From positions 1 through 51,243 of the forward strand of contig JAURJT010000027.1 of assembly GCA_030832095.1 (NCBI GenBank): 51,243 nt of DNA. Direction: 5' to 3'. The translations under genes were made by a program, and so were the position numbers. The stretch comes from Gammaproteobacteria bacterium. GTDB taxonomy: Bacteria; Pseudomonadota; Gammaproteobacteria; Burkholderiales; Burkholderiaceae_B. The notes beneath the pieces were generated by a model that saw nothing but the letters and a program-made list of their open reading frames with translations, was not told the DNA's origin and ran no database searches. Every line of letters starts with the position of its first letter. The first letter of the stretch is position 1. Positions 39,847 to 47,016 of the stretch are shown in pieces.

Positions 39847-40281
39847 ATGGGCATGAAACGCTGGCAAATGCGAAAAAACTGTGCTTTGACACCTAAGCAG
39901 CTGCTCATGTTTTATGTCGTTTTAGTCTGCCTCTCATTGATCGTGGCCACAGGTTTCTTTTTGGCTGGGATATGGATGATTTCAATTTTTACGGCCCTAG
40001 AAATATGTGCCGTCACGATTGGTTTTTTAATCTACTCTAGGCACGCCTTAGATTGCGAAACGGTTGAAATTGAAGATAAATGCTTATTGGTCAAAAAATA
40101 TATTGGCCACAAAGAAACCGTTTATGAGTTCAACACGCAGTGGGCAAAAATCGAGCCGCCGCTCAAGGGCTCAAAAACCTTCAATATCAGCCAATCTCAG
40201 TTACGGGTTGAACTCGGTCAGTTCATCAGGCACGAACAGCAGATTGCGTTGATTGCACAAGTGCGTGCTCATCTGGGCTGA
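39847..40281 (+). CDS. DUF2244 family membrane protein
   Basis: 144 residues. Two transmembrane helices (MFYVVLVCLSLIVATGFFLA and ISIFTALEICAVTIGFLIY) follow a short N-terminus beginning NCALTPKQLL, then YSRHALDCETVEIEDKCLLV and a soluble end with the RVELGQFI segment. This fits DUF2244, a family of unknown function often found near cytochrome oxidase genes, though no such genes are here. The ATG at 39847 or 39853 may start it. It is divergent from the exported Cys/His gene. Confidence 0.7.
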   Translation: MGMKRWQMRKNCALTPKQLLMFYVVLVCLSLIVATGFFLAGIWMISIFTALEICAVTIGFLIYSRHALDCETVEIEDKCLLVKKYIGHKETVYEFNTQWAKIEPPLKGSKTFNISQSQLRVELGQFIRHEQQIALIAQVRAHLG

Positions 40282-40437
40282 TTAAACGAATCTATACAGT
40301 TGAAATCAGCAACGTCAATTTAGAAGGCCCTGTACGAAAAATTGCTTTCATTGACTTGATGCAACTTCAGGACCCACAGAAAAAATCTAAAAAGCTCCTG
40401 AATTACGGCGTCCGTCAGGACCAGCGCGGGGAGGATG

Positions 40438-40755
40438 TCAAGACATGGCTGGCGCAGGCGTGACGCGCATGGGCTTAAGCTTGAACTGCTGAGCAGCTTG
40501 CCACATGTCGTAGGCTGATTGTTGCGCCAGCCAAAGGCGGGCGTCGCCGCCGCGCTCTTTGCCAAGCCATGCTTCGATCCGCAAGGGCATCTCGGATGAG
40601 ATTGCAGCACGTGCGTTGATCAAGCGAGAAAATGCAACACGAGAAACGCCCAATTGTTCAGCCGCCTGAGTGACATTAAGACCGCGCGCTGGCAAAATAT
40701 CGTCGCGGATGGTTAGGCTGGGGTGGGGTGGGTTGTGCATGCGAGTCATGTTCAT
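40438..40755 (-). CDS. HigA-family antitoxin-like protein without adjacent toxin
   Basis: 105 residues starting MNMTRMHNPPHPSLTIRDDI; the helix-turn-helix is LNVTQAAEQLGVSRVAFSRL, followed by the characteristic EMPLRIEAWLG and ARLWLAQQSAYDMWQA. This matches the HigA/VapI antitoxin type, whose toxin gene normally lies directly upstream. Only 64 bases separate it from the next minus-strand gene, and the DNA there shows no HigB. It is therefore an orphan, possibly an autorepressor or antidote for a distant toxin. The last ~15 residues (KPMRVTPAPAMS) are unusually Pro-rich. Confidence 0.8.
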   Translation of the reverse strand: MNMTRMHNPPHPSLTIRDDILPARGLNVTQAAEQLGVSRVAFSRLINARAAISSEMPLRIEAWLGKERGGDARLWLAQQSAYDMWQAAQQFKLKPMRVTPAPAMS

Positions 40756-40819
40756 AATAATTGTAGGAAGCTAATCAACGGGCATCAATGTCGGAAAAGT
40801 ACGATATTTATCTAGACCG

Positions 40820-41167
40820 TTAAAAATAAGAAACTTTTTTTACCCATTTAAAATTAATAACTGAGCGCAACTCACAAGGTTGGGCTTTTTTGTTTGCTAC
40901 CAATCGCACCACGGTATGGCTATTTGTCGCTTGAGCATATCGAGCAAATGTGCGCATTGAAGGCATCATGCGCCCACTCTCTAATCTGGCAATCGTAGAT
41001 TGGGTCGTGCTCATGCGCTGCGCTAACTCGGCTTGTGTCATTCCTGCTCGTATACGCGCAGCAATCAGCTCGCGCGCGATGGCAAACTCGGGTTGTTGCA
41101 ATGCGTACTCGGCACTGACCTCGGCGTCTTTCAATATGCGTGCTTTAACTTCTTTCAGGCTATCCAT
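40820..41167 (-). CDS. XRE-family antitoxin (HigA-type partner of a Gp49-like toxin)
   Basis: 115 residues: an acidic/helical N-terminus (KARILKDAEVSAEYALQQPE) and a helix-turn-helix (RAGMTQAELAQRMSTTQSTI) ending in ARLESGRMMPSMRTFARYAQAT. This organisation is that of antitoxins encoded directly downstream of Gp49/RelE-type HigB toxins. Its ATG overlaps the end of a 48-residue toxin remnant by 8 bases, preserving the usual coupling. The C-terminal ~25 residues (KKAQPCELRSVINFKWVKKV) are longer than usual and basic, perhaps a read-through into new sequence. The antitoxin itself looks intact. Confidence 0.8.
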   Translation of the reverse strand: MDSLKEVKARILKDAEVSAEYALQQPEFAIARELIAARIRAGMTQAELAQRMSTTQSTIARLESGRMMPSMRTFARYAQATNSHTVVRLVANKKAQPCELRSVINFKWVKKVSYF

Positions 41168-41306
41168 TATTTATTCTCCGTAGTCGCTCTGATTGAGGTC
41201 CAAACTCTTGAAGCATTTCTGAAATGTGCACAAAACGCGCTTGGATATCGGTGGGCATCCTCATGAGTTCTGTTACGGCTAGCGGGTTAACTTGGACTAT
41301 CCACAT
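41160..41306 (-). pseudogene. remnant of a Gp49/RelE-type HigB toxin (48 codons)
   Basis: A frame not long enough for usual gene callers, running MWIVQVNPLAVTELMRM, then PTDIQARFVHISEMLQEFGP and QSERLRRINNG, to a TAG that overlaps the antitoxin ATG (ATGGATAG). The first ~37 residues align by eye with the N-terminus of Gp49-like toxins (typically ~105-115 residues; pattern: V...EL..LP.DIQARF.RI.E.....G). The central catalytic part (GKLWELR...GRDGIAR) is missing, and the frame jumps straight to a C-terminal-like tail. This looks like an internal deletion of toxin leaving promoter, start and coupling to the antitoxin. Confidence 0.7.
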
Positions 41307-41905
41307 TAGCAATTTATCTCTTTTTTGCTATTAAAGCAATGAATTTGTGAGGCTTGAGTTCTCGGTGGCGAATGCTAATTGCCATGAGCCAGTCTTGGGG
41401 AGTGGGTGGACAATTACAGCCTGCTTTGAAACACACTTTTGGCGCCGAGCATTGCGGCAAAGCGTCGCATGGACATGCATTTCGTTAATAAATGTCTATC
41501 GGCAGTCACTCAACAAATAGCATGTTTGTTTTGTGCTGACGGTGCGGATGAACAACTCAACAAATCGCTGTGTATTGTGTGCGTCGAGAACGATCTTTGT
41601 GGTGTATTTACAGCGCAATTGCTTGTCGTCTAGATCGTTAACTTACATAGCACTTGAGTGTTGCGCTGCAATATTTTCAAGGATATTCGCGGCTTCGGAT
41701 AAAGATCTACGGATCACCGGAATTGATCAGAGAGGGTTGGGTAGCGATGCCTAGCTTGTTTTCGCCATTGCCTTTGACATCTAATCCGCATAATAATCAT
41801 GCACTAAGCCCATTTGGGTTGGGTTAAATTATAAATGACTCAAAATGAACATTGAACTTGATGAAGTTATTTTGTGCAGGGTCGTATTTTTGGGAGGTAC
41901 CGACG
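41307..41905 (+). other. 599-base stretch without an intact gene; contains repeat copy 1
   Basis: The left part (41307-41446) shows nothing recognisable. From 41447 to 41755 lies copy 1 of the long direct repeat. The right part up to the aldolase gene is A+T-rich, with GGGAGG (about 41890-41896) as the aldolase ribosome binding site. Short open frames inside the repeat (41439-41633 and 41533-41754 on the plus strand) are not kept in frame in copy 2 and are not regarded as genes. Confidence 0.6.
41447..41755 (+). repeat. long direct repeat, copy 1 (~310 bp)
   Basis: About 90% identical by eye to 44673-44983, in the same orientation, with a few small indels. Both copies begin GAGCATTGCGGCAAAGCG and end GTAGCGATGCCTAGC (or GAGTAGCGATGCCTAGC). 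On the minus strand the left end of copy 1 contains the first eight codons of the Cys-rich exported protein (ATG CGA CGC TTT GCC), after which the gene is absent. Copy 1 lies upstream of the aldolase-Bug operon. Confidence 0.93.
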
Positions 41906-42652
41906 ATGAATGATGTCCAGTCCGTGGTCTATTCAGTGAATCAAAAGGTGACAGACGCCACTGTCATTTTTGATCAGACGATTGCTGAGCAGTACGTTCT
42001 GTATGCTCATCGTTTAGCTGCTAGAGGCTACGTTCAGGCCGCCGTGGGCAATATGGTGATGCGTGTGGCGCACCGCAACTATAGGGATGGCATTTGCTAT
42101 GTGAAGGCTCAAGGCGTGTCACTTGAAGAAATGACGATCGATGATTTAGTGATCACCGATGTCCTTCACGGAATCATTTTATTTGGTGACCGTGCCACCA
42201 CCGTGGGGCATCAGATGAATCGCGAAATATTACGATTACGTCCAGATGTGCAGTGCGTGATTCATTTGCATCATGACGAGACGATTGCTTTTTTGGCAGC
42301 AGGTTACGAAAAGATACGCCCGACGGGATTAACATTGCCTTACCTGATGCAAAAACCACTTCAATATTTGCCGGCACATCTTAACGTTGAAGAAGATGTT
42401 GGTCCGATTAAAGACTTCATCGCGGGTACCAATGCGATTGTGATGAAACGGCACGGCTTTACTGTGCTGGGTCGCAACGTATCCGAATGCTATGCACGGG
42501 TCAACATTCTGGCTTCAGAGGTCAAGCGAAATATTATTGCCGAGCAATTGGCTGCAATTCGCGGTGAGAGCGTTGACTATATCTCTGACGAGGAAGTCGG
42601 CTGGATGGCAACCCACGGCGATGCGGTGATGTATCCGGAGCTTAAAAAATGA
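41906..42652 (+). CDS. class II aldolase/adducin family protein
   Basis: 248 residues from the ATG at 41906, preceded by GGGAGG. Zinc-binding histidines are in VIHLHHDETIAFLA and in the downstream KRHGFTVLGRNVSECY; the GNMVMRVAHRNY segment corresponds to the GNxS phosphate/substrate loop of fuculose/ribulose-phosphate aldolases, and the last helix is WMATHGDAVMYPEL. The Ser/Gly pattern of the phosphate loop is altered, so the substrate is likely not a sugar phosphate; 3-hydroxy or keto-acid substrates are possible. The stop overlaps the Bug gene start by 4 bases (ATGA). Confidence 0.85.
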   Translation: MNDVQSVVYSVNQKVTDATVIFDQTIAEQYVLYAHRLAARGYVQAAVGNMVMRVAHRNYRDGICYVKAQGVSLEEMTIDDLVITDVLHGIILFGDRATTVGHQMNREILRLRPDVQCVIHLHHDETIAFLAAGYEKIRPTGLTLPYLMQKPLQYLPAHLNVEEDVGPIKDFIAGTNAIVMKRHGFTVLGRNVSECYARVNILASEVKRNIIAEQLAAIRGESVDYISDEEVGWMATHGDAVMYPELKK

Positions 42653-43611
42653 TCAAACTCTTATTCGCATTCACGCTAATTTTATACAGTCAATTTTCTG
42701 TTTCGGCCCCTTGGCCAGAAAAATCGATCAAGCTGATTGTTCCATTTCCGCCCGGAGGTGGCACAGATATTGTTGCTCGCACAATTGCGGCCCAGTTAAG
42801 TACTCGACTGGGACAGACTGTGGTTGTTGAAAATCGGCCTGGTGCCGGCGGCACAATTGGTGCAAACGCCGTGGCGATAAGTGAGCCCGACGGCTACACG
42901 ATTGGAATCGCTACGTCGAGCACGCATCCTGCTGCGGTCGTGTTGAGAAATGATCTTCCCTATGATCCGCTACAAAGCTTTGCGCCAATTACTCAAATCG
43001 GAAGTACGGCTTATGTACTGGTCGCCTCGCCCGAGCTACCGGCGAAAAATCTGGAAGCGTTTATTGATTACGCCAAAAAAAATCCAGGAAAATTGAATTT
43101 CGCAAATGTTGGCGCCTCGACACTAGGATATCTTGTGAGTTTGCAGTTTGAGGCGTTAACCGGCATCAAGTTAGCGCACATTACCTACAAGGGCTCTGCG
43201 CAGGCCTATCCCGACTTGATTGCAGGGCGAGCCTCCGTACTTTTTGATAATCCGGGTGCCTCAACCGCGTTAGTGAACACTCAGAAACTGAACGCCTATG
43301 GTGTCACGATCGCCACACCAGAACTTAAAGACGTGCCGCTGTTCTCACAAGCAGGTAAGGGGCATGGCTTGCAAGCGTTTAATACCTCTTTCTGGTACGG
43401 CCTAGTGGCAGCGGCTGCAACACCCCGTGCAATTGTTGAGCGGATTCAACAAGAGGTGGCAAAGTATGTGCAGAGCGATTCTGGTAAGGTCGAGTTGGCA
43501 GCCTTCAGTCTTGAGCCTGTCGGCAGTACACCAGAGCAATTTGCCGAGCGAATTCGCCTAGACACCGAAAAATTCAAGGCGTTAGCATTGCAGGTTGAGT
43601 TAAAGCTGTGA
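42649..43611 (+). CDS. Bug-type tripartite-tricarboxylate solute-binding protein
   Basis: 320 residues with a signal peptide (LLFAFTLILYSQFSVSA). Family marks are WPEKSIKLIVPFPPGGGTDI, then QTVVVENRPGAGGTIGANAV and EPDGYTIGIATSS, and a C-terminal helix with TPRAIVERIQQEVAKYV. Bug proteins deliver carboxylates and other small acids to membrane permeases, but in Alcaligenaceae most copies are orphans without a transport partner, as here. Translational overlap with the aldolase suggests that ligand uptake and the aldolase act on the same compound. A strong terminator follows. Confidence 0.92.
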   Translation: MIKLLFAFTLILYSQFSVSAPWPEKSIKLIVPFPPGGGTDIVARTIAAQLSTRLGQTVVVENRPGAGGTIGANAVAISEPDGYTIGIATSSTHPAAVVLRNDLPYDPLQSFAPITQIGSTAYVLVASPELPAKNLEAFIDYAKKNPGKLNFANVGASTLGYLVSLQFEALTGIKLAHITYKGSAQAYPDLIAGRASVLFDNPGASTALVNTQKLNAYGVTIATPELKDVPLFSQAGKGHGLQAFNTSFWYGLVAAAATPRAIVERIQQEVAKYVQSDSGKVELAAFSLEPVGSTPEQFAERIRLDTEKFKALALQVELKL

Positions 43612-43645
43612 GGTATGTCTGACTGCTTGGCGACAAGCGCATAGT

Positions 43646-43685
43646 GTGTTGGCGTTGGTTATCGGCGCCAACACCAATATTTTTT
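43646..43685 (+). terminator. intrinsic terminator after the aldolase-Bug operon
   Basis: The 9-bp stem GTGTTGGCG/CGCCAACAC has an 11-base loop and is followed by CAATATTTTTTA, with six T's. It lies 34 bases after the Bug stop and also faces the minus-strand fragment that ends at 43691. Confidence 0.7.
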
Positions 43686-43690
43686 AATTC

Positions 43691-44262
43691 TTACTGCCTC
43701 ATACAGCGTAACAACACAACGTTAGTTTCTGCCGCGCAGTTTAAGTACTTCGGCCTGGGAGGGTAAAGACTGGCTCGCATAACTTCAGCCGCATTCAAAG
43801 ACTTTGCACTGTTAGCAGCTTGTGCCCAAGTCGTTACGCAATCATAAGACATAATTGTCCAGTCAGATGGATATCCACCCTTCTTCGATCTGTAATCGGC
43901 AATGAACGAAGCAGCTTCTGGATTGTTTTTAATGAGATAGTTAGCTGGCGCTCGCTGCACGCCATCGGTTCCAACAGGGGCTTGGTCACCCATCGTCTTT
44001 AACGTATTAAAGTCATACAGTGCACCGAAGCGATTATTGATCTGCTTGAAAAAGTCGACTGCAGTTGCCTGCTTTGCGAAAGTAATTAAATCATTTCCGA
44101 ATAAGACCGTAAAAACGTAGTCGGGCTTTGCCGCTAAAATCTTGTTAATAGTAGAGGTGTAGTCTGTCGCGCCAAATTTCGGAAACTCTTCGACAACAAA
44201 CTCTATGCTTGGATTAGTCTCTTTTAACGCTTTTTTGAACTCTTTAAATACGCCAAGCACAC
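43691..44262 (-). pseudogene. C-terminal half of a branched-chain amino-acid-type ABC binding protein
   Basis: About 187 codons of a Peripla_BP_6/LivJ-like protein are readable: FKKALKETNPSIEFVVEEFP, then YTSTINKILAAKPDYVFTVL and KGGYPSDWTIMSYDCVTTWA. The complete proteins have ~370-400 residues with an N-terminal signal and first lobe, all missing here. The frame is open upstream to 44506 only because it runs antisense through the Cys-rich gene, so that extension is not real. The C-terminus is also off-family after residues AEVMRASL. This is a decay product. Confidence 0.8.
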
Positions 44263-44696
44263 AATTCAATATTTCGCGTTTGCTTGGGGTTGTCTGTAGA
44301 AGGTGCGTGGCTATTAGCCCAACAAGCACCAGTTCTGCGTAAGCCCTCGTAGCACTCTTGTGCCTTACGGTAGTTTCCGCCGTTCCAGCAAAGTTGGGCC
44401 ACGCCGCCCGATCTGAATAAATAACCAAACACCCCGTTACGAGCGGTTCGCTGCTCATACCCATAGCAATTTGTGGTCTCAGCGCTACGCCCATTGGGGC
44501 AGACAATCATTAGTCGTAGATCGTCAAAGCTATCGCCCCGTGCGTCGCTGCTGAAATGACATTGGCTATTCATGTGAGTGACGCCGTCGATCTTAAGCGA
44601 ACATTTGGCATTAATCGTACGAGTCTCTGCGTGTGCATTAAAGCCAGTAAAGGCAAACAATAGTGCGATGGTGAGCATTGCGGCAAAGCGTTGCAT
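44244..44696 (-). CDS. small Cys-rich exported protein of unknown function
   Basis: 150 residues. A signal peptide (MQRFAAMLTIALLFAFTGFN then AHA-ET) is followed by a domain with eight cysteines (AKCSLK, QCHF, VCPN, NCYG, LCWN, ECYEG, ACWAN, LCAW), which suggests periplasmic disulfides. The segment GGVAQLCWNGGNYRKAQECY and EGLRRTGACWA is distinctive, but I do not recognise a family. The last few codons (ELCAWRI) run into the binding-protein fragment, so the native end may be altered. The 5' end and upstream region belong to repeat copy 2. Confidence 0.6.
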   Translation of the reverse strand: MQRFAAMLTIALLFAFTGFNAHAETRTINAKCSLKIDGVTHMNSQCHFSSDARGDSFDDLRLMIVCPNGRSAETTNCYGYEQRTARNGVFGYLFRSGGVAQLCWNGGNYRKAQECYEGLRRTGACWANSHAPSTDNPKQTRNIELCAWRI

Positions 44697-44983
44697 AGAC
44701 GTGCATTTCCTTTAACAAATGTCTATCGGCAGTCACTCAATAAATGGCATGTTTGTGTTGTGCTGACGATGCGGAGGAACAACTCAACAAATCGCTGTGT
44801 ATTGCGTGCGTCGAGAACGATTTTTTGTGGTGTATTTATAGCGCAAATGCTTGTCGTCGAGATCGTTAACTTACATAGCGCTTGAATGTTGCATCGCAAT
44901 ATTTTCAAGGATATTCGAGGCTTCGGATAAAGCTTTACGGATCACCGGTACTGATTAGAGCGGGTTGAGTAGCGATGCCTAGC
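44673..44983 (+). repeat. long direct repeat, copy 2 (~310 bp)
   Basis: Second copy of 41447-41755, same orientation, about 90% identical by eye. Its left end holds the start of the Cys-rich gene (minus strand); its right end is about 100 bases before the flavin monooxygenase gene. The repeat thus covers the upstream regions of divergent genes. Confidence 0.93.
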
Positions 44984-45082
44984 CTCGGCGTAAGCTTGCG
45001 TTCCTATTTTTGGCACGAAAGGTTAAAGTTCAACGCAAAAGTGGTAAGTTCTCTTTCACCATTCAAATAACAAAAAGCCAAA
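44697..45082 (+). other. 386-base intergenic region upstream of the monooxygenase
   Basis: Most of it is repeat copy 2. The remaining 99 bases (44984-45082) are A-rich near the gene start and give no strong ribosome binding site (CAAAAAGCCAAA precedes the ATG). Promoters for the divergent Cys-rich gene and the monooxygenase should lie here; none can be named with confidence. Confidence 0.5.
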
Positions 45083-46717
45083 ATGAATCAAAACCAAACC
45101 ACGAACAGTGGCAGCGCACCCACCCAAAAACTTGACGTCATTATTATCGGGGCGGGTCTGGGCGGTATGTACCAACTGTTTCGTGTGCGAGAGCTTGGTA
45201 TGTCGGTGCGCGTAATTGAGGCTGGTAGCGATGTGGGTGGCACCTGGTACTGGAACCGTTACCCCGGCGCGCGTTTTGATTCTGAAAGCTATAGCTACGG
45301 TTACTCTTTTTCGAAAGAATTACTTCAAGAGTGGGAATGGACTGAGCATTTTGCACCACAACCCGAAACCCTGCGCTACGCCGGTTTCGTTGCCGATAAA
45401 TTCAAGTTGCGCCAAGACATTCTTTTTAATCGCAAACTGGTCAGTGCTGAATGGAACGAAACAACAAGGGATTGGCACCTAACGTTAGATACCGGCGAGC
45501 GAATGGTGGCGCAGTTTCTCATCACCGCGATTGGGCCACTGTCGGTGCCGACCTTGCCAAATATTCCAGGTGTCAAAGACTATACCGGCATCGCTTGCCA
45601 CACGGCAAATTGGCCGCATGAACCCGTCAGCTTTGCGGGCAAACGCGTCGCGGTATTAGGAACCGGCGCAACCGGTATCCAAACCATTCAAGAGGTTGCC
45701 AAAACGGTCGGGCACCTTACCGTTTTTCAGCGCACCGCTAACTGGAGTGCGCCCTTACACAACGGCCTGATTACTGACGAACAGCAACGCACGATCAAGG
45801 CTTCATACGCAGATATCTTCAAACGTTGTCACGAAAATGTTTCTGGTTTTCTTCATAATCCTGATCCACGTCGTGGTGTCGATGTATCAGAGCAAGAGCG
45901 TAAAGAACTCTGGGAGAAACTCTACAAAGAACGCGGTTTTTCTGTTTCGGTTGGAAATTTTTGCGATCTCTTAACAAGTCCGCAAACCAATGCCTGGATG
46001 TCAGAGTTTATTGCTGACAAAATTCGTCAGCGTGTCAAAGACCCTGTCACTGCCGAGAGACTCATCCCTAAAAGCCACGGGTTCGGCACGCGTCGTCTGC
46101 CTCTTGAGAGTGGCTACTTTGAAGCTTATAACCAACCTAATGTTGAACTAGTTGATCTACGCGAGACCCCAATCGAGCGCATCACAGCGACTGGTATCAA
46201 AACGACAGAGCGTGACTTTGAGTTTGACATGATCATCTATGCAACGGGCTTCGACGCACTGACCGGCGCTTACGATCAGATCGACTTTCGTGGAATAAAA
46301 GGCCAATCGCTTAAAGACCAATGGGCCGCGGGTGCCAAAACCTTTCATGGCTTTCAAAATGCAGGGTTTCCGAATTTGCTGATGATACTTGGGCCGATGG
46401 GCGCTTTGGGTAATATTCCCCGCAGCCTTGAATACAACGTCGAGTGGGTTTCGCAACTACTCGCCTACATGAAAACAAAAAAGCTCTCGCGCGTAGAAGC
46501 GAGTGCTGAAAGCGTTGAGGGATGGATGGACGTCGTCAAAGCCGCCTCGGTCGGTCTTTTAGCCAATGACGTCGACTCGTGGATGACCGGTGTGAATAAG
46601 AACGTCGAGGGCAAGTCGGTGCGTGTGCTCGCACGTTATGCTGGCACAGGCCCAGAGTTTCGCGCACGCTGTGATGCAGTGGCCGCGGGTGGTTATGCTG
46701 AACTTGATCTGACTTAG
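45083..46717 (+). CDS. Baeyer-Villiger-type flavin monooxygenase
   Basis: 544 residues. An FAD-binding GIGAGLGGMY-type motif (IIIGAGLGGMYQLFRVREL) is followed by GGTWYWNRYPGARFDSESY, typical of cyclohexanone-type enzymes; the fingerprint is YTGIACHTANWPHE (FxGxxxHxxxWP), and the NADPH-binding GTGATGIQTIQEVAK lies after it. The FQRTANWSAP and IIYATGFDALTGAYDQIDFR segments are also family-typical. It probably inserts oxygen next to a carbonyl of a cyclic or linear ketone, using NADPH and O2. No signal peptide. Its neighbour downstream is a sugar-type ABC system, unlikely to be in one operon (300-base gap). Confidence 0.93.
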   Translation: MNQNQTTNSGSAPTQKLDVIIIGAGLGGMYQLFRVRELGMSVRVIEAGSDVGGTWYWNRYPGARFDSESYSYGYSFSKELLQEWEWTEHFAPQPETLRYAGFVADKFKLRQDILFNRKLVSAEWNETTRDWHLTLDTGERMVAQFLITAIGPLSVPTLPNIPGVKDYTGIACHTANWPHEPVSFAGKRVAVLGTGATGIQTIQEVAKTVGHLTVFQRTANWSAPLHNGLITDEQQRTIKASYADIFKRCHENVSGFLHNPDPRRGVDVSEQERKELWEKLYKERGFSVSVGNFCDLLTSPQTNAWMSEFIADKIRQRVKDPVTAERLIPKSHGFGTRRLPLESGYFEAYNQPNVELVDLRETPIERITATGIKTTERDFEFDMIIYATGFDALTGAYDQIDFRGIKGQSLKDQWAAGAKTFHGFQNAGFPNLLMILGPMGALGNIPRSLEYNVEWVSQLLAYMKTKKLSRVEASAESVEGWMDVVKAASVGLLANDVDSWMTGVNKNVEGKSVRVLARYAGTGPEFRARCDAVAAGGYAELDLT

Positions 46718-47016
46718 TCAGAAGACATTCGTTTGGTAAGTCGCAGAGGTACTAAAGATAATCAATATTTCTTGAGCCTCGCATCTTGAACCTTTCATCG
46801 TGAACCCTGCGACACAAAAAATTAATCAATGCTTTTGTTGTATTTCTAAGGGATAACGCTAGTAGGAATTTTCAACTTCAGTCGTACGATAAAGCTGTTG
46901 ATTCAGATCAACCGCAGGTCAAGCTTAAAACTATTTAAATAAATGAGCTTTGATTTTTGTGCAGTGTTGTAACGGCATCAAGCTCGTTCGTTTTCCAACT
47001 ATCAGGAGACACACTC
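46718..47016 (+). other. intergenic region before the ABC importer genes
   Basis: Almost 300 bases with no gene. The part from 46920 is A+T-rich (AAACTATTTAAATAAATGAG) and likely holds the promoter of the importer operon; CAGGAG (47003-47008) is the ribosome binding site of the binding-protein gene. Confidence 0.45.

Noticed and set aside
40385..40450. Possible end of an IS200/IS605-type element (minus strand GACATCCTCCCCGC then GTCC...GGAC)
   Set aside because: Only a short sequence resemblance; no TnpA or TnpB reading frame or second end was seen nearby.
44691..44885. Small plus-strand frame within repeat copy 2 as a gene
   Set aside because: Indels between the two repeat copies shift the frame and substitutions do not favour silent sites, so no coding constraint is seen.
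27551..45082. Prophage or integrative element using the tRNA as attachment site
   Set aside because: No integrase, phage structural or conjugation gene and no duplicated tRNA end were found in the window.
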